Source of the DNA: Hysterangium stoloniferum
Taxonomy: Eukaryota > Basidiomycota > Agaricomycetes > Hysterangiales > Hysterangiaceae
Length of the DNA: 64,000 nt
Assembly: GCA_015178975.1 (NCBI GenBank)
Contig: WHVD01000068.1
Coordinates: forward strand, 1 to 64,000
Direction of reading: 5' to 3'
The notes under the pieces are model-generated. The model was given only the letters and a program-made list of their open reading frames with translations. It was not told the origin of the DNA and did no database searches. How positions within the stretch are numbered: the first letter of the stretch is position 1; the number at the start of each line of letters is the position of its first letter. Position numbers and translations under genes: made by a program. Positions 1 through 11,261 of the stretch are shown here, in pieces.

Positions 1-2503
1 CTGAGGGGGGGGATAATGGACAAGATTCGATCTCCCGATTCATACAGGGGTGTGGTTAGTTGAGAGTCCTGGGTTGCAAGGTGATGCTCCTCAGACCCTT
101 CTGGACTCTCAAGGTTCTCTAGGTCTTCCAACTCATCTACAAGGAGTGGACAAGGTCCTTGTCGACAGAGTCTGGCTCTATGAGCCTCTCTTTTATGTTC
201 CTGTGTCTCCTTCTTCACTTCCTGTCGGCAGGTGTGGCACTTTGCTGGGCAGCGGCTAAGCTTGACCTGTTTGGTCGGCCAGTCAATCTCTGGGTTGTGT
301 TCCTTGAGCCAGGTGTATCCCAGGATCAACTTTTGGCGACCCAGACTAGTCACTGCCATTGGGGTACGCTCACTGTGATCCTTGTAGCGTAAAATCAAGT
401 CAACCACCTCAGTGATGGATCCTGACTCATTCAGGGTTCCATCTACATTGTGTACTGGAATAGGATGGAGAAGCTTCCGAGTGGTGAGTCGGTTCTGCTT
501 CACAAACTCAGAATCAATGAATGATCCTGTTGCTCCAGAGTCTAGGAGGGCAGATACTCCAAAAACTTCAGCGGTATCTGTGGTTTGGATTTCCACCTTG
601 AGAGACAGGGAATTTGGATTTAAGGTGGCTGCAATGACAAATGGGGTTGGTAATCTTTGCTCCCAACGGGGCCTTTCTGACTCTGAGTTTCTTGGGTTGG
701 GAGTTAGGGGGTTTAGGGTTCAGTACAGCTGGAACTATTGAGAAGGGAGGCTGTGATAAGGGAGTATCATTTTCTACAGCCAAACATTCAAAATGGTTAT
801 GTACAGGCAGTGGAGGCGCACTTCTCATCCACTGCAAGAGCCAAAATCCTCTTCTACCTCTTCTTTACCTATTATACCTTGCCCATCCAGATTTTGTGCC
901 ATTCCTGCAGCACGCACATCAGCCGCAGCTAACAACTGCTCTAGCATGGATACCTGTTCCTCAACTGGGATGACCCGAACATCAAAGGCACGTGGGCAAT
1001 CTTTGACTAGATGCTCCAGACTGCCACAACGAAAACAAGCACCTGGCACACCACGATTGCGTCTAAGAGTGTCTACCTCCATAGGTACAGGGAGGTTGGC
1101 ATGGCTCTTCACAGGGAAGGAATGAGGGGGAGGCCCTGGAGGAGGTGCATAGACAGGGACTGGTGCAGGCCTACTCAGGGCAGGGATAGGACGATGCAGG
1201 GGAGGACCTGATGGCACAGAAGAGCGCCCTGAAGTGTTGAATGCTTGGTTGGCTGCCCGATTAGCATCAAAGCGGCGTGCAGCCTCATACCAGGCCAAAG
1301 GGTCTTCATTGGAGGGGCGGTCTGAGCCTAGCTCAGCAATGCGGTCCTGTAGATGTTTGTCTAAGCCTCGTCTGAATTTCATCACAATGGCTCGGCCTTC
1401 TGTATATCTGGCTTCAGTAATCAGCTCTTCGAACTGGTCAATGTAATCCTCAACAGGACGACGGCCCTGAAAATAGCCAGTTCCTTCTAACTTGGTGAGG
1501 GCAGCCATCTCCTCATCCCGAGGGCAGAAGCGCAGTCGGAACTCCTGTTCAAAATCTGCCCATGAACTAAATGGGAGGGCTCCTGAAGCTTGGGCACTAA
1601 CGACACGCTGGGCAAAGGTGGCAGCTCGGCCAGTCTTCATGTAGGACAGGGCCCAATGTATACGGGCCTGCTCGTTTGGGAATTGAGCTGCACAGAGGGA
1701 GAAGTACAAGGTGCAGCTAGTGAGGAAGGCCCTCCCAGAAGAGCGGTCCCCGTCGAAGTCGTTCGGGGCGGCGGCGCGAACACGAGCGTACGGGCCAATA
1801 GGCGCCGGCGCGCCGAGATCGGGTGGGGGGCCGTCGTCGCGGCCACGAGCGGCGTGTGGGGTGTGGAAAAGGGCGGGGATGACGGGACACGCCTCCTGGG
1901 GTTCGCGCCAAGAGGTTTCTCGCGCAGCGTGGACAGGCGCCGCGTTTTGAGAGTGCGCGTGCGAAAATGGTGGGTAGGGGTAGGGGTAGGGCACAACGCC
2001 TTCGTCGCGCGGCTGGGCAGCGAGCGCGTGCGGTGACCGAGGGTCGTAGGGGTGTGAGGAGGTGGGGCCATCACGACGTCGCTCAGCGACGCGTTTTGAG
2101 GCGGCGGCGCGACATTCTGGTTGCCAGTCGGCAGATCGGGCGGGGCGACGTGCGGCGGGATGGCGGGATCGCGCGGGGACTCGAGGCGTGAGAGAATGGT
2201 AGCTAGGAGGGTGTTCGTCTGAGTTCCTGAGTTTCGGAGCTCCGCGATCTCGTGTTCAAGAGCAGCAAGCCGCGCAAGCGTATTCTCAGTATCAGAGGGG
2301 GGGACCTCTCCTAAAGGCTCGAGATCTTCGGAATTGGTCATGTAGATGGAAGGGTGGCTGCTTATAGGGGTATGGGTGTCTCTTGAGGACTCAGAATCGC
2401 TCTGGGGTAACCCGTGTCTCCCTATGTTGTGCAAACCGGCCGGTCCAGGGGTGAATCCTTTTCTGCTGTAAGGGCTACCTCTAACAGGACCTGTGGTACT
2501 CAC
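1..2503 (-). mobile_element. Ty3/gypsy LTR retrotransposon, Gag and protease part, runs off the left edge
   Basis: Read on the minus strand, the block begins with a serine/proline-rich Gag leader (first Met at 2503) containing a short coiled coil. A retrotransposon Gag domain and a CCHC zinc knuckle of the form CFRCGSLEHLVKDCP follow near 1.0 kb. Further down, at about 0.5 kb, is a retropepsin active site, LLDSGATGSFID. This order, Gag then knuckle then aspartic protease, is that of the fungal Ty3/gypsy (chromovirus-like) polyproteins. Reverse transcriptase and integrase would lie beyond base 1. It is a fossil: the Gag part is broken, with about two breaks visible here. CpG content is still high, especially at 1.7-2.2 kb, which suggests a copy younger than the copia remnant next to it. 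Seen: the motifs. Known: the family order. Inferred: the relative age. Confidence 0.85.
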
Positions 2504-2774
2504 ACTAGGCTAGCAGAGGGATATCCAAAGTATATTAAGTACCTAATATATACAGGAGACTAAACTACTCACCTAGCAGAGGGATATCCAAAGAGAAAAG
2601 GATAAGGGGGCAGCCTCTGCTAGGCGATCCGAAACTAGGGGGTGGCTAAAAATAGAATGACAGCTCACCCCAACGGTCACTAACTACCTACTCTACCCTG
2701 GAGATATTCCTAGGGAGTGTTAGAAGTCATGGAAAAATACGAGAAGATTACAGGAAACAGTACTAATAACCCTC
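2504..2774 (-). other. Leader between the gypsy Gag and the adjoining copia remnant, with a 21-bp direct repeat pair
   Basis: There is no open gene here. A 21-bp direct repeat occurs at 2510-2530 and 2573-2593, each beginning CTAGCAGAGGGATATCC. The stretch is probably the untranslated leader, and perhaps a piece of the long terminal repeat, of the gypsy element whose Gag starts at 2503. I could not place an LTR boundary or primer-binding site with confidence. Confidence 0.4.
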
Positions 2775-5340
2775 TTGGGGCTAGATTACTCAGAGGAACT
2801 TATTGGGGTTTTAGCAATATATATATCAACCATATTGAAGGCACAAATTGAATGTCCCCTTACAGGAATGGAGGGTCAATACCCCACTTGGTGGAAAAAG
2901 AAAGGAAATGCAAATAAGGAGGAGCCCAGCACAAAAACACTGATGGCAAATATTGCCATTGTATCTACACAATATGTAGTTGGCCCCTCAGAGAATGAGT
3001 TCTACATTTCCATGACTCAAGCTATGGAGACTCACCATAGGCATACACTCACCTATGCTGATTCCACAGCTAGTGATCACTGTTTTGTCAATATCGGTGA
3101 TTTTGTGACTTATGAACCTTTTAATGGGAAACAAAGCAGGAGGAACTTTCCAGATATGCAGAACAGGAACCATAAAAAAAAGGGTATTTTTTGAAGGAAG
3201 ACCGATTGACATTAGTTTCAAAAATGCTTTACACACACCTGATCTACATATCATACAACCTCCTATCTATTGGGCATTTTGATAAAGCTGGCTGCAAAAT
3301 GATATTCAGAGGAGGAAAAGTAATCTTTGTGAATAAAAACAAAAAGTTGTTCATGAGTGAAAGGGGTATAGTGTTACGACCGGACTTCCCGCCAGACTCC
3401 GGGCACTAACTTATACGCACCCACGCCCTAGATGCACCCATTATCAGTTTACCAGAATTCCCGCCGGACTCCGTATGTCAGCCTTGTCTATGTTCGTTTT
3501 CGTTACATTGTGTTTCAGTCACCGGAAAACCCACCAGACTCCATTCTGTCTATGTCCGACCTCATCCCACACATCAGTCACTGGACCCCACTCAGAAAAC
3601 CTGTCATCCCTCTAACAGAGCCCCGTTCCCATTTTAGTCAAATGACCTGTCACGATTCAGACTCTGCTCCCGCTCTGTTTCCTGTTATGGTTTATGATTT
3701 GTCACTATTCGGACTCCGCTCCATTCCATCCCGTTCCTAACACCAATTTGGTGTTTACTATTCCTGTTTTATGTTTTGCTCATTTCATTTCATTATTGCT
3801 GAATTCGGTATGACATTTACTCCACGGTCTATTTAAACTGGCAGATGTTGTACATACAATCCAGTCAGAAAATTGGCTTAGATTCCCCCAGTAATCTAAT
3901 ACATTTTCCGCTCTCAAAACCCTACTTGAATTATACCGCTCACACTAGTCAGAGCCCATGGGCTCCGACGCATCTATCTCTTTCACCTCTCACAACCTCT
4001 CGACCCACGACCTCTTGACCCACGACCTCCGATCTACGACCTCTCAACCACGACCCCCGCCCGGACTCCCTGGGATTCCCGTCCGCCTGTCTGAAATTGG
4101 ACGACACGATCTGGCGAGGGCGCAGCCTATAAGCTGAAGCCAAGTCCTACCAGATATTCTGCAGGTTTCTCTGGAGACCCGCCCTGTACGTATCCTAACA
4201 TATAGACACTATGTACAAAGTGGACATGTTGACACAAATCAGATTTTACTCAATAAAGTTGAATAAACAATTGAAGAATATTCAACAATATTGAATGCAG
4301 ATGCCTCATTTGACAAAGTATTAATTTGCCCTGTTGATAAAGTGTGAGGCAAAGGTAGGACACAGAAGCACACCAATAATTATGTTGAAGAAATCTCAGA
4401 TAGAAGTTGAATTAATAATATAATAGTAATAATACATTAAGGTACAGGTTTTCTGACTGACTTCCCTTGCTCCTATCATTGATCTTTTATAGTATATATG
4501 TATCATTTACCTATGATGATAATATGATATCAGAGTGAAATCATCAATGATGTCAAACTGAGACAAGTTGAAGATGAGTCAGAAATTGAGTCAAAAAGTC
4601 AAAGGAATGTTGAGCGAAAGTCGAAGAAAGCCAAATTGAATATTATCAGAATTTGAGCTTGTATTTTTAGGCCCCAAACCCACTGTTGACTCACTGTCAG
4701 AACCCCTGCCCTTGCCACCTCAGACCCTTTTAATATTGTTTAGTATGTAGTCTCAGTCCTTTTCCTCCCTTCTTAATACCCTCAAAGATGTTTTTGGCAA
4801 GCTGCAAACTCTTACCTACAACTCTTAGTATTTCAGTCCCCCAGCCAATTAAACTAAATATTAAACTTCATTTCTATCATACTATCTGCTCTGTTTGAAA
4901 TACCAAAGCACTCTGACAGTTCATATGAGGGTACAACACATAAGTTGAAGCCAAGCTCCACTACATTTATAGAGTTGGACCTCCCAACTAGTACAATCTC
5001 TATCATTGGATTCCCAACTTAGAGCCCTCCTTTCCCCTTTTAGCATAGATCTTAACAGCTACAAGGTCCCATATGACACCAGTCAATATTGATACATGGC
5101 ATCATCAACTAGGCCATGTAAACTACCAAACCATCAGTCACATGCAACAGGACTCAATAGTGGCAGGCTGGATATAACAACTCATGAGGAAGGTACTGGG
5201 AATAAAACACTACCAAGCCCACCAAGTGAGGAGGAGATACAGGAAGATCCACTTGATAACTAGATGACAAAAATGACCCCCCAAGTACAGCCCAAAACTC
5301 AACCAAAGATATTTCAAACTCTCATCTATACCCAGAGCTA
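2775..5340 (+). mobile_element. Old Ty1/copia remnant (protease to GAG-pre-integrase), CpG-depleted, split by a solo LTR
   Basis: On the plus strand the reading contains a copia-type protease signature, YADSTASDHCFVN (about 3054-3092), followed by the downstream pattern NALHTPDLH. After a solo LTR insertion, a GAG-pre-integrase signature TWHHQLGHVNYQTI appears at about 5090-5130. Spacing and order fit Ty1/copia. The element is a broken fossil with many breaks and no recognised LTRs of its own. CpG is almost absent here (two CG in about 600 bp before the LTR), while the inserted LTR keeps many, so this remnant is the older layer. A stretch near 4.92-4.96 kb resembles the end of an LTR and may be a further nested scrap. 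A related piece lies in reverse at 25.03-25.57 kb. Confidence 0.7.
3372..4200 (+). repeat. Solo LTR (829 bp) inserted in the copia remnant, target duplication TATAG
   Basis: The block starts TGTTACGACC and ends GTATCCTAACA. It is flanked by identical 5-bp copies TATAG at 3367-3371 and 4201-4205, as expected for LTR integration followed by loss of the internal region. It is rich in CpG, unlike both flanks. A TATA-like CTATTTAAAC lies near 3830. Its 3' part carries a box (4115-4149, including AAGCTGAAGCCAAGTCC) that recurs in other LTRs of this window. An inverted, CpG-poor relative is at 43471-44310. Confidence 0.85.
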
Positions 5341-5869
5341 AATTGGAAGTCTACAGCCAGTGAATTTTTGATAAACAGCTGAACTTCCATAAGCTGACAT
5401 GTAAGATGGCCAATTGGGATAGATCAAAGAAACTGTGAACAGCAGTATCCACAAGAATCCCATTTTGGATGTTGTTAATATTGTCAATTTCTGGCTCCTT
5501 GTCAGTAGTTCTCCCCAAGCAGAGCTTGAATGTACTGCATCTCATCAATATGTAAAAAATTCTGTGAGTGAATGATTGTTGCACTTCATTTCCCTTTGAA
5601 TGAGATGAGTTGACACCCATTGCATGGAATGGATGGTGGATAGTGTCGGCCAGATGGAGGACTCTGTTTTCAAGGAGTTCAGGGCCCGTGGTGTTGTCAG
5701 TGACACCGCAGCACTGTCAGGATGTAGGTGAGGTTGTCTATAATACCATAATGTGCGTGTTACTTTGATTTGGGTGGTTAATGTATATTATTATTTACTT
5801 GCAATATGGCTTGTCAATTTTAAATATAAACTACTAAATATAAAACTATTCAAAATGTGATGTGGTGAT
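5341..5869. other. No recognised gene; CpG-poor spacer
   Basis: An 89-residue minus-strand frame (5351-5620) has no recognised motif and lies in CpG-poor sequence that looks like a continuation of the old repeat layer. From about 5640 onward CpG returns and the sequence becomes AT-rich. I see no gene or structured RNA. Confidence 0.4.
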
Positions 5870-6081
5870 CCGAGAGCACCTGGATCAAGGTTGTTAGGCC
5901 AGCTAGTAGACACCTGAAATAGTTAGTATAGACCAACTCGTTGTAAAAAGAAATATCACTCAGTACACAGCTGGTGCTTAGCCTGTTATATTAGCTAGCT
6001 AGGGTATGTAGACATGACAGTATCTTCCTGGTTCAGACAATATGTACATATGAGAAGTGCTTCAGATTATTTCTGGCTTGC

Positions 6082-6449
6082 TGTAAGGCTGTCGGTATCA
6101 GCCTCACTCGGTCAACACGGACAGGACTAAGTTTTCTTTATTTTTACATATCAGTAGGATACAAGGTGAATGCGAGGTTCCCTAGGGAAGAGTGGGAAAA
6201 GGATTAATGGTCAAAGAGAAGATATCCTATCACTATAGGATATGGGGTTTTATATAGAGTCAAGGAGATGAGAAGAGATTCGAGATCCTGATCCGGTTCC
6301 ACCAGGCGTATGTGTCACTAGGGGAATGGTGTTGATCGAGCCCAATATCGGGTTGGGACTCGGTGACACGGGCAATTGGTAAGTCGGCCAGGGGTGGCCA
6401 GTGGTCAATGATGCGGCTCTGCATGTGTGGTAAGTCGGCCAGGATTACA
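6082..6449 (+). repeat. Solo LTR (368 bp) unique to copy A, target duplication CTTGC
   Basis: It starts TGTAAGGCTG and ends AGGATTACA, with CTTGC at 6077-6081 and 6450-6454. The same site in copy C runs uninterrupted through TTTCTGGCTTGCC. The empty site shows both that this is an insertion and that it postdates the A/C duplication. A TATA-like TTTTATATAGAG lies near 6250, giving the plus orientation. Confidence 0.85.
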
Positions 6450-6607
6450 CTTGCCTCGCATTTGTGCCAAAGTATGCTGTGATATGCCAAAAGCCTAGCA
6501 CAGGCACATCAACAGCCGAAATATATTTCATCGCAATGCAATGCACATTTGCCCAACTCCTTATAACAGAGGCATCTCACTTTTCGTTTATTGATAACCA
6601 AGCACTG

Positions 6608-8447
6608 ATGCCCATCACTACCGATTCCCTGCCAAATACCTGACGGGATCACTCGTACGGGTTTCCCCCTACGATTTCCCCTTCAGCAGCAGTAACAAGT
6701 ACTGACTCTCAGCTGAGCGATCAAAATATCATGAGAGCAATGAAGGCTTACAAAATACTCTATGAGCAATGGGGTTGCGACGAACTAGGCCATGACTTAT
6801 GCCTACAGGGGACTGAATATATTGATCATATGCAGCTGTCTGAAGAACAGATTTTCATTTGGATAGGCGAAATTGTGGGTCATCTATTCATTGAAATTTA
6901 TCATTTTCATTATTCACTCATTCAATACCTGATTTGCCCAGTGCCGAGGTCAGGCGACATGCCACTATCCACCAGACGTGTTTATTGTTCCAGACGGCTC
7001 TAGATCTAATAGGAACCCAAATTCTGACTGGGGTGCTAGCGAAACGAATACTGACCCAGAAGTTGAGATTGGACCGGGATATTTTTGTGGACTCGCTCTG
7101 GAACGAGTCGGCAGGACAATCCTTTTTCACTCAAAGGTTTCGCTGTTGTTAGCCAAGCTATCGTTTTATAAACAAGTTGTGAATCGTCCGCAGCCTTCTA
7201 GAAGTACTAGACGAATTTACAAACCTCCGTCCGCGCAAAGCCTTGGAATAATCTTGCAAGAGACAGCCGATCTAATGCGGTATGAGTTGCCATCTATTAC
7301 ACACCCTTTGAACATTGAACATCTTTGCAGGCCATCTTACCCATATTATATTCGAAAATGCGCATTCAAGGTTTTTGTCATGTTCACCTTGATCACTGAT
7401 GAATACCAGGGCGATGATTACATCCAAATTATTTTAGAATGGCTAGCTGATGCATTCTGTTACTCCAGGAATCTCGTGTCGCTTGAAATTATGTCAGCAC
7501 TATATCGAAATCTGACGAGTGCACCCTTGCATATTCATTATGACGAGGTTCTATCCAATTTCATTGTAATTCTCGCTCGATATCTCAGCTCGTGGAAACG
7601 GGACCCTTACACGCTTACACATACCGTGTTTAACCTCTGCCGTTTACACAAGCTATCATTAAAGGAGCTGAATGCTGTTCATGATTACTTGGAATCCTGG
7701 CTGCAACAGTAAGATATGTTGTCAGCATTCTTCACCGAGCTAACTCGACCCATGCCAGATCCAACTCAAGATGGTCCTACAACAGAGATGCTTACTTTAT
7801 AGACTCCCAAATGGAAGCCTCCATACTATATTCTCGACAGGATGCACGGTTTCATATCCTCTCTGAGGCGTTATTGGATATTGCCTTAGATACCACGATT
7901 GGGGCTACATCGCGACATAGGAGGCTTGACTTCTTCCTCGAGGGCAAAGTGTGCTGTGAATAGATTCTTCAAGGATAGGGTATTGCTGATAGACCACGCC
8001 AAGAAAATATTGCCTCGTTTATTGCATGCTATCTACGGCACGTTGTACATGCACTTTTGTCAACTGATATCTTAACTTACCTTCCCCTTCTAGTCATATT
8101 TTGATTCAACCCCGCCAATGGTCCACGTTCGATTGTCCCGCTAGCACAATCAAAACCATCACGTCCCTCATAGCAGCTTCTCCCGATCCAGAATTTTCCT
8201 GTAGGGAAATACAGGCAGAAAATGTAGTAAGCGCTTTCGTCGATTTTTTCGCCCATTTCGATCCACTTGATTTTTGCGATCACACCCACCATTTCACATC
8301 CTTTTCACGTTTGAAAAGTGACTCGCACTCCCTCTTACTCCTCATCGCCAATCCATTCACTGGTCCTTCGGTCCTATCTAACTCGCATTGTATGTCGATA
8401 CTGAAGGACAATGGATGGGTCGGAAACGCTCTTTCTGCGTCCAATTA
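6608..8447 (+). pseudogene. Copy A of the unrecognised multi-exon gene family (decayed)
   Basis: By comparison with copies B and C the exons are about 6608-6874, 6942-7279, 7331-7708, 7759-8046 and 8097-8447, separated by short GT-AG introns (6875-6941, 7280-7330, 7709-7758). Exon 2 and exon 3 remain open and encode conserved stretches such as GPGYFCGLALERVGRTIL and the tail AVHDYLESWLQQ. Exon 1 has a stop and a small deletion soon after the first Met (6608). A start at 6731 would avoid these, but only by losing the first 40 or so residues. Exon 4 is shortened and frameshifted near 7945-8010 relative to copy B, and exon 3 lacks about ten residues. No domain was recognised; the protein is soluble-looking, with several amphipathic helical stretches. 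Probably a pseudogene, though a shortened product cannot be excluded. Confidence 0.6.
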
Positions 8448-9570
8448 AGCGAACATTTCCTCCCATCATTTACCCTCAGAACTGTGATGCTCCCCGTATT
8501 GGATCCCAAACATTAAGGAGTATTTCTAAAGGGTTCTGGGATATTTTCTAGACGCCAGTAACAGAGTAAAATCACTGGTGATATGGTGATGGAATGCGGT
8601 GATTGCCTTGTCCCAGCAACGGATGTTTTACCTACGCTTCCTGTAATTCAGTCCTTCCATTAACCCAATCTCCCCCCCCCCCATCAGGTTATTCATTCGC
8701 CTTGCTCATCCATCGTATTCAGCTTCTCCCACAAGTGATTGCGAGTCTGACTCGCTGAAGCGTTTCCCAGAATCGAAACCCTCTTACCGTTCTTAAGCCC
8801 AGCCAACACGATATTTTTCTGTGACATACTTACCCCATCCTATATGCAGCACATAATAAAGGAATGCGTTTTGGACTAATAATAGTTTGCCATTAATACA
8901 GCACGTCCGTCATTCCATAAAGTCAGGGATTCTTTCCCCTCAGGACGGTAATGTGACTAAAATCGCGAGGATTTGACCTTTTTGCACTATCCACAGGATA
9001 TCGCCTACAGCATGAAGTACACCAGCCAACCAAATGTACTTTAATTACACATGATCTCTGTTTATGCACAAAAGAGGATCATCTTCAAACCATTTCTCCT
9101 TTCTTTGCACTTTCTTTAAAGGAGCGTGTACTTAGAAATGTTAAGCACTCAATGTTAACCATCGGTTGATCTTCTGACACGTTTCTCTCAAGCCATTGTC
9201 ATCACCTAGGCCGCTCTTAAAAACCCTTGTAGATTCCCTCAATTTAATAGTGGGAACAAATTGGATGCGGCAGATATATTATTAGACATATTATTTTTCC
9301 TTCAACTACTATGACATTGACTATGTTCTAAAACTACTTTGAATCTCACTGTCGTCATGGCTTTTCAAGGTATGGAGCATTCCAGGACGAATATTACACA
9401 TACGTTTTCCCAACCGCATACAAGCCGCCTGTTATTCTAGTCAATTTTCAATGGAAGATGCCGCGCGGAAGTAAAAGCCCCAATTTGAATCTCCTTAAAT
9501 TAAACTTTCCCTTTTTCTTCCGTTTCCTGTTTTCGGATTTCTTTCTTCTCACTTGAATCCTCTTACTCTT

Positions 9571-11255
9571 TCAGACCGTTGGAGATGTTATAAGAACATC
9601 AAAAGCTCTGCTCAAGGTGATCTTGGATCCAATGGGCGACATTCTGAATCGATCGACGGGCTCCGATGCTACTGATCGAGGTTTATTGAGTTTAACAGAT
9701 GATGTCAACGTTATCGTGCGCGAGATTGACCTCGCCCATCCAGCCGCGAATAACATGATCGAGCTCGCTGGGACAAAACACGAAGCAGTGGGAGATGGAA
9801 CAATATCTGTCATTATCCTCGGTATGCATTCGTCAAATTTATGACAGTGACCTCATTAAATTCGTAACAACAGCTGGGGGAAATCCTGGCTCAATCTCTT
9901 CCCCTCCTTGAAAGAAACATCCACCCCGTCGTCGTCATTGCTGTTTTCAACAAAACCTTGAAGGAGAGTTTAGACGTCCTGGAAATCATCGCCATGCTCA
10001 TCGATACCTCTTCCGACAAGGAAATGCTAGGCTCATCAAAGCATGCATAGGCACTAAAATTGTCACCCGCTAGTCAGACCTAATGTGTCAACTAGCTCTC
10101 GATATGTACTGTCGGAAGGAAGACGCAGGGATCAAGATGGTCGACATTAAGCAATACATTCGTGTTGAAACAGTTTCTAGTGGTGAAATTGAACAGAGTT
10201 GGACTTTGGATACCATCATGATCAATAAGAGCATGACTTATTCAGCGATGCGGAGACGTATCATCAAACCTCAGCTTATTTTTGGAGGCTGCCCGCTTGA
10301 GTATAAGAAAGGCGAAGGTCATAAGAACACGGAAATTCAAAGGAGACAGATTGGGCACGAGCGCAGGAGATAGAAGAGGAACAGGTGAAAAGCATGTGCC
10401 AAATGATCATAGAGTTCAAACCCGACTTGATCTTTACCAAGAAAGGAGTTTCATGTAAGGGTGTTCGTGTTATTGCCATTTTAGTGTGTTTCAGCTAACG
10501 GCTTTTTTTTATCTAGACCTCGCTCAGGATGTCTCGAACATCACCGCCATCCGCCGAGTACACAAATCAGATAACAACCGTGCCGCCTGTGCCGTGGGTG
10601 CTACAATTGTGAACCGCGTCGGGGACTTGCAGGAGGCTGACGTCGGAACTCAATGCGGACTGTCCAACATCGGAAAGCTTGGAGACAAGTATTTCACCTT
10701 CCTCACAAAATGCACATCCCCCCAAGGCGTGCACTGTCATCGACCGCAATTTGGCTGATGTCATGGCCGTCGCCCAAAACATAATGTTGTATTTCACCCG
10801 ACTCTTGTACCGGTGGAGGCGCGTGTGAGCTCATGTGTCTCACGGCAAGCGCGTGCAAAGAGTGCAGTGTTTTCGGCTGTTGGGGATGAGATGGAGTTGA
10901 TACCCAGACACTTGCCCAAAATGCGGGTGGGAATTTCGTATCCTTACCGAGTTCAACGAACGCGGAATTTCTTCTTGTTATGGTTGAGTTGTATTTGTGA
11001 GATTGTGAATTGTATAGGCTAACCACGCCAAATGGGGATAGCTCATGATAGAGAAACAGCCAAGGCTAGCGATATGAAGGCATATGGTCCTTTTGAGACC
11101 TCCAGTGTCAAGGTTTGAATGGTGCGTTTCTTCTATCATACCAGTATCTTATCTTCTCATACAGACCCAAACTTTAAAGACTGTCATTGAGGTAATTCTA
11201 TTCATTTGCTTAGAAGCTCACTGCATTGACGAGATTATGTCACCAGGGTACCCGT
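9571..11255 (+). pseudogene. CCT3: CCT3 (T-complex protein 1 subunit gamma) pseudogene, N-terminus missing
   Basis: Group II chaperonin gamma subunit, normally one of eight CCT ring subunits that fold actin and tubulin in the cytosol. The match begins at VGDVIRTSKALLKVILDPMG (about 9573) and continues through REIDLAHPAANNMIELAGT and VGDGTISVIIL, the ATP-binding equatorial region (the usual GDGTTSV has become GDGTISV). After an intron come LERNIHPVVVIAVFNKTLKE, VDIKQYIRVETVSSGEIE, CPLEYKKGEGH, ITAIRRVHKSDNN, VGATIVNRVGDLQEADVGTQ and, near 11070-11200, DMKAYGPFETSSVK and TQTLKTVIE. Those phrases fit gamma best. Damage: the first 50 or so codons are absent, an extra G lies after the first intron (about 9875), there are stops around 10050 and 10370, about 13 codons are missing near 10735, and further frame shifts follow to 11.05 kb. 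It lies between copies A and B of the duplicated segment. A functional CCT3 must exist elsewhere. Confidence 0.85.
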
Positions 11256-11261
11256 ATCGTA

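Larger units (their letters stand above)
5870..9365 (+). repeat. Segmental duplication, copy A
   Basis: This is the first of three diverged direct copies of one segment (B at 11262-14546, C at 19680-23398). Upstream sequence around 5930-6090 matches 19706-20010. The gene body from about 6540 matches both other copies, and the 3' flank to about 9365, ending at ATGGCTTTTCAAGGTATGG, matches copy B to about 14214. Copy A alone contains the solo LTR at 6082-6449. Confidence 0.85.

Noticed and set aside
1590-2191. Several plus-strand frames of 74-148 codons over the GC-rich start of the gypsy Gag
   Set aside because: Arg/Gly-rich antisense shadows of the Gag coding strand.
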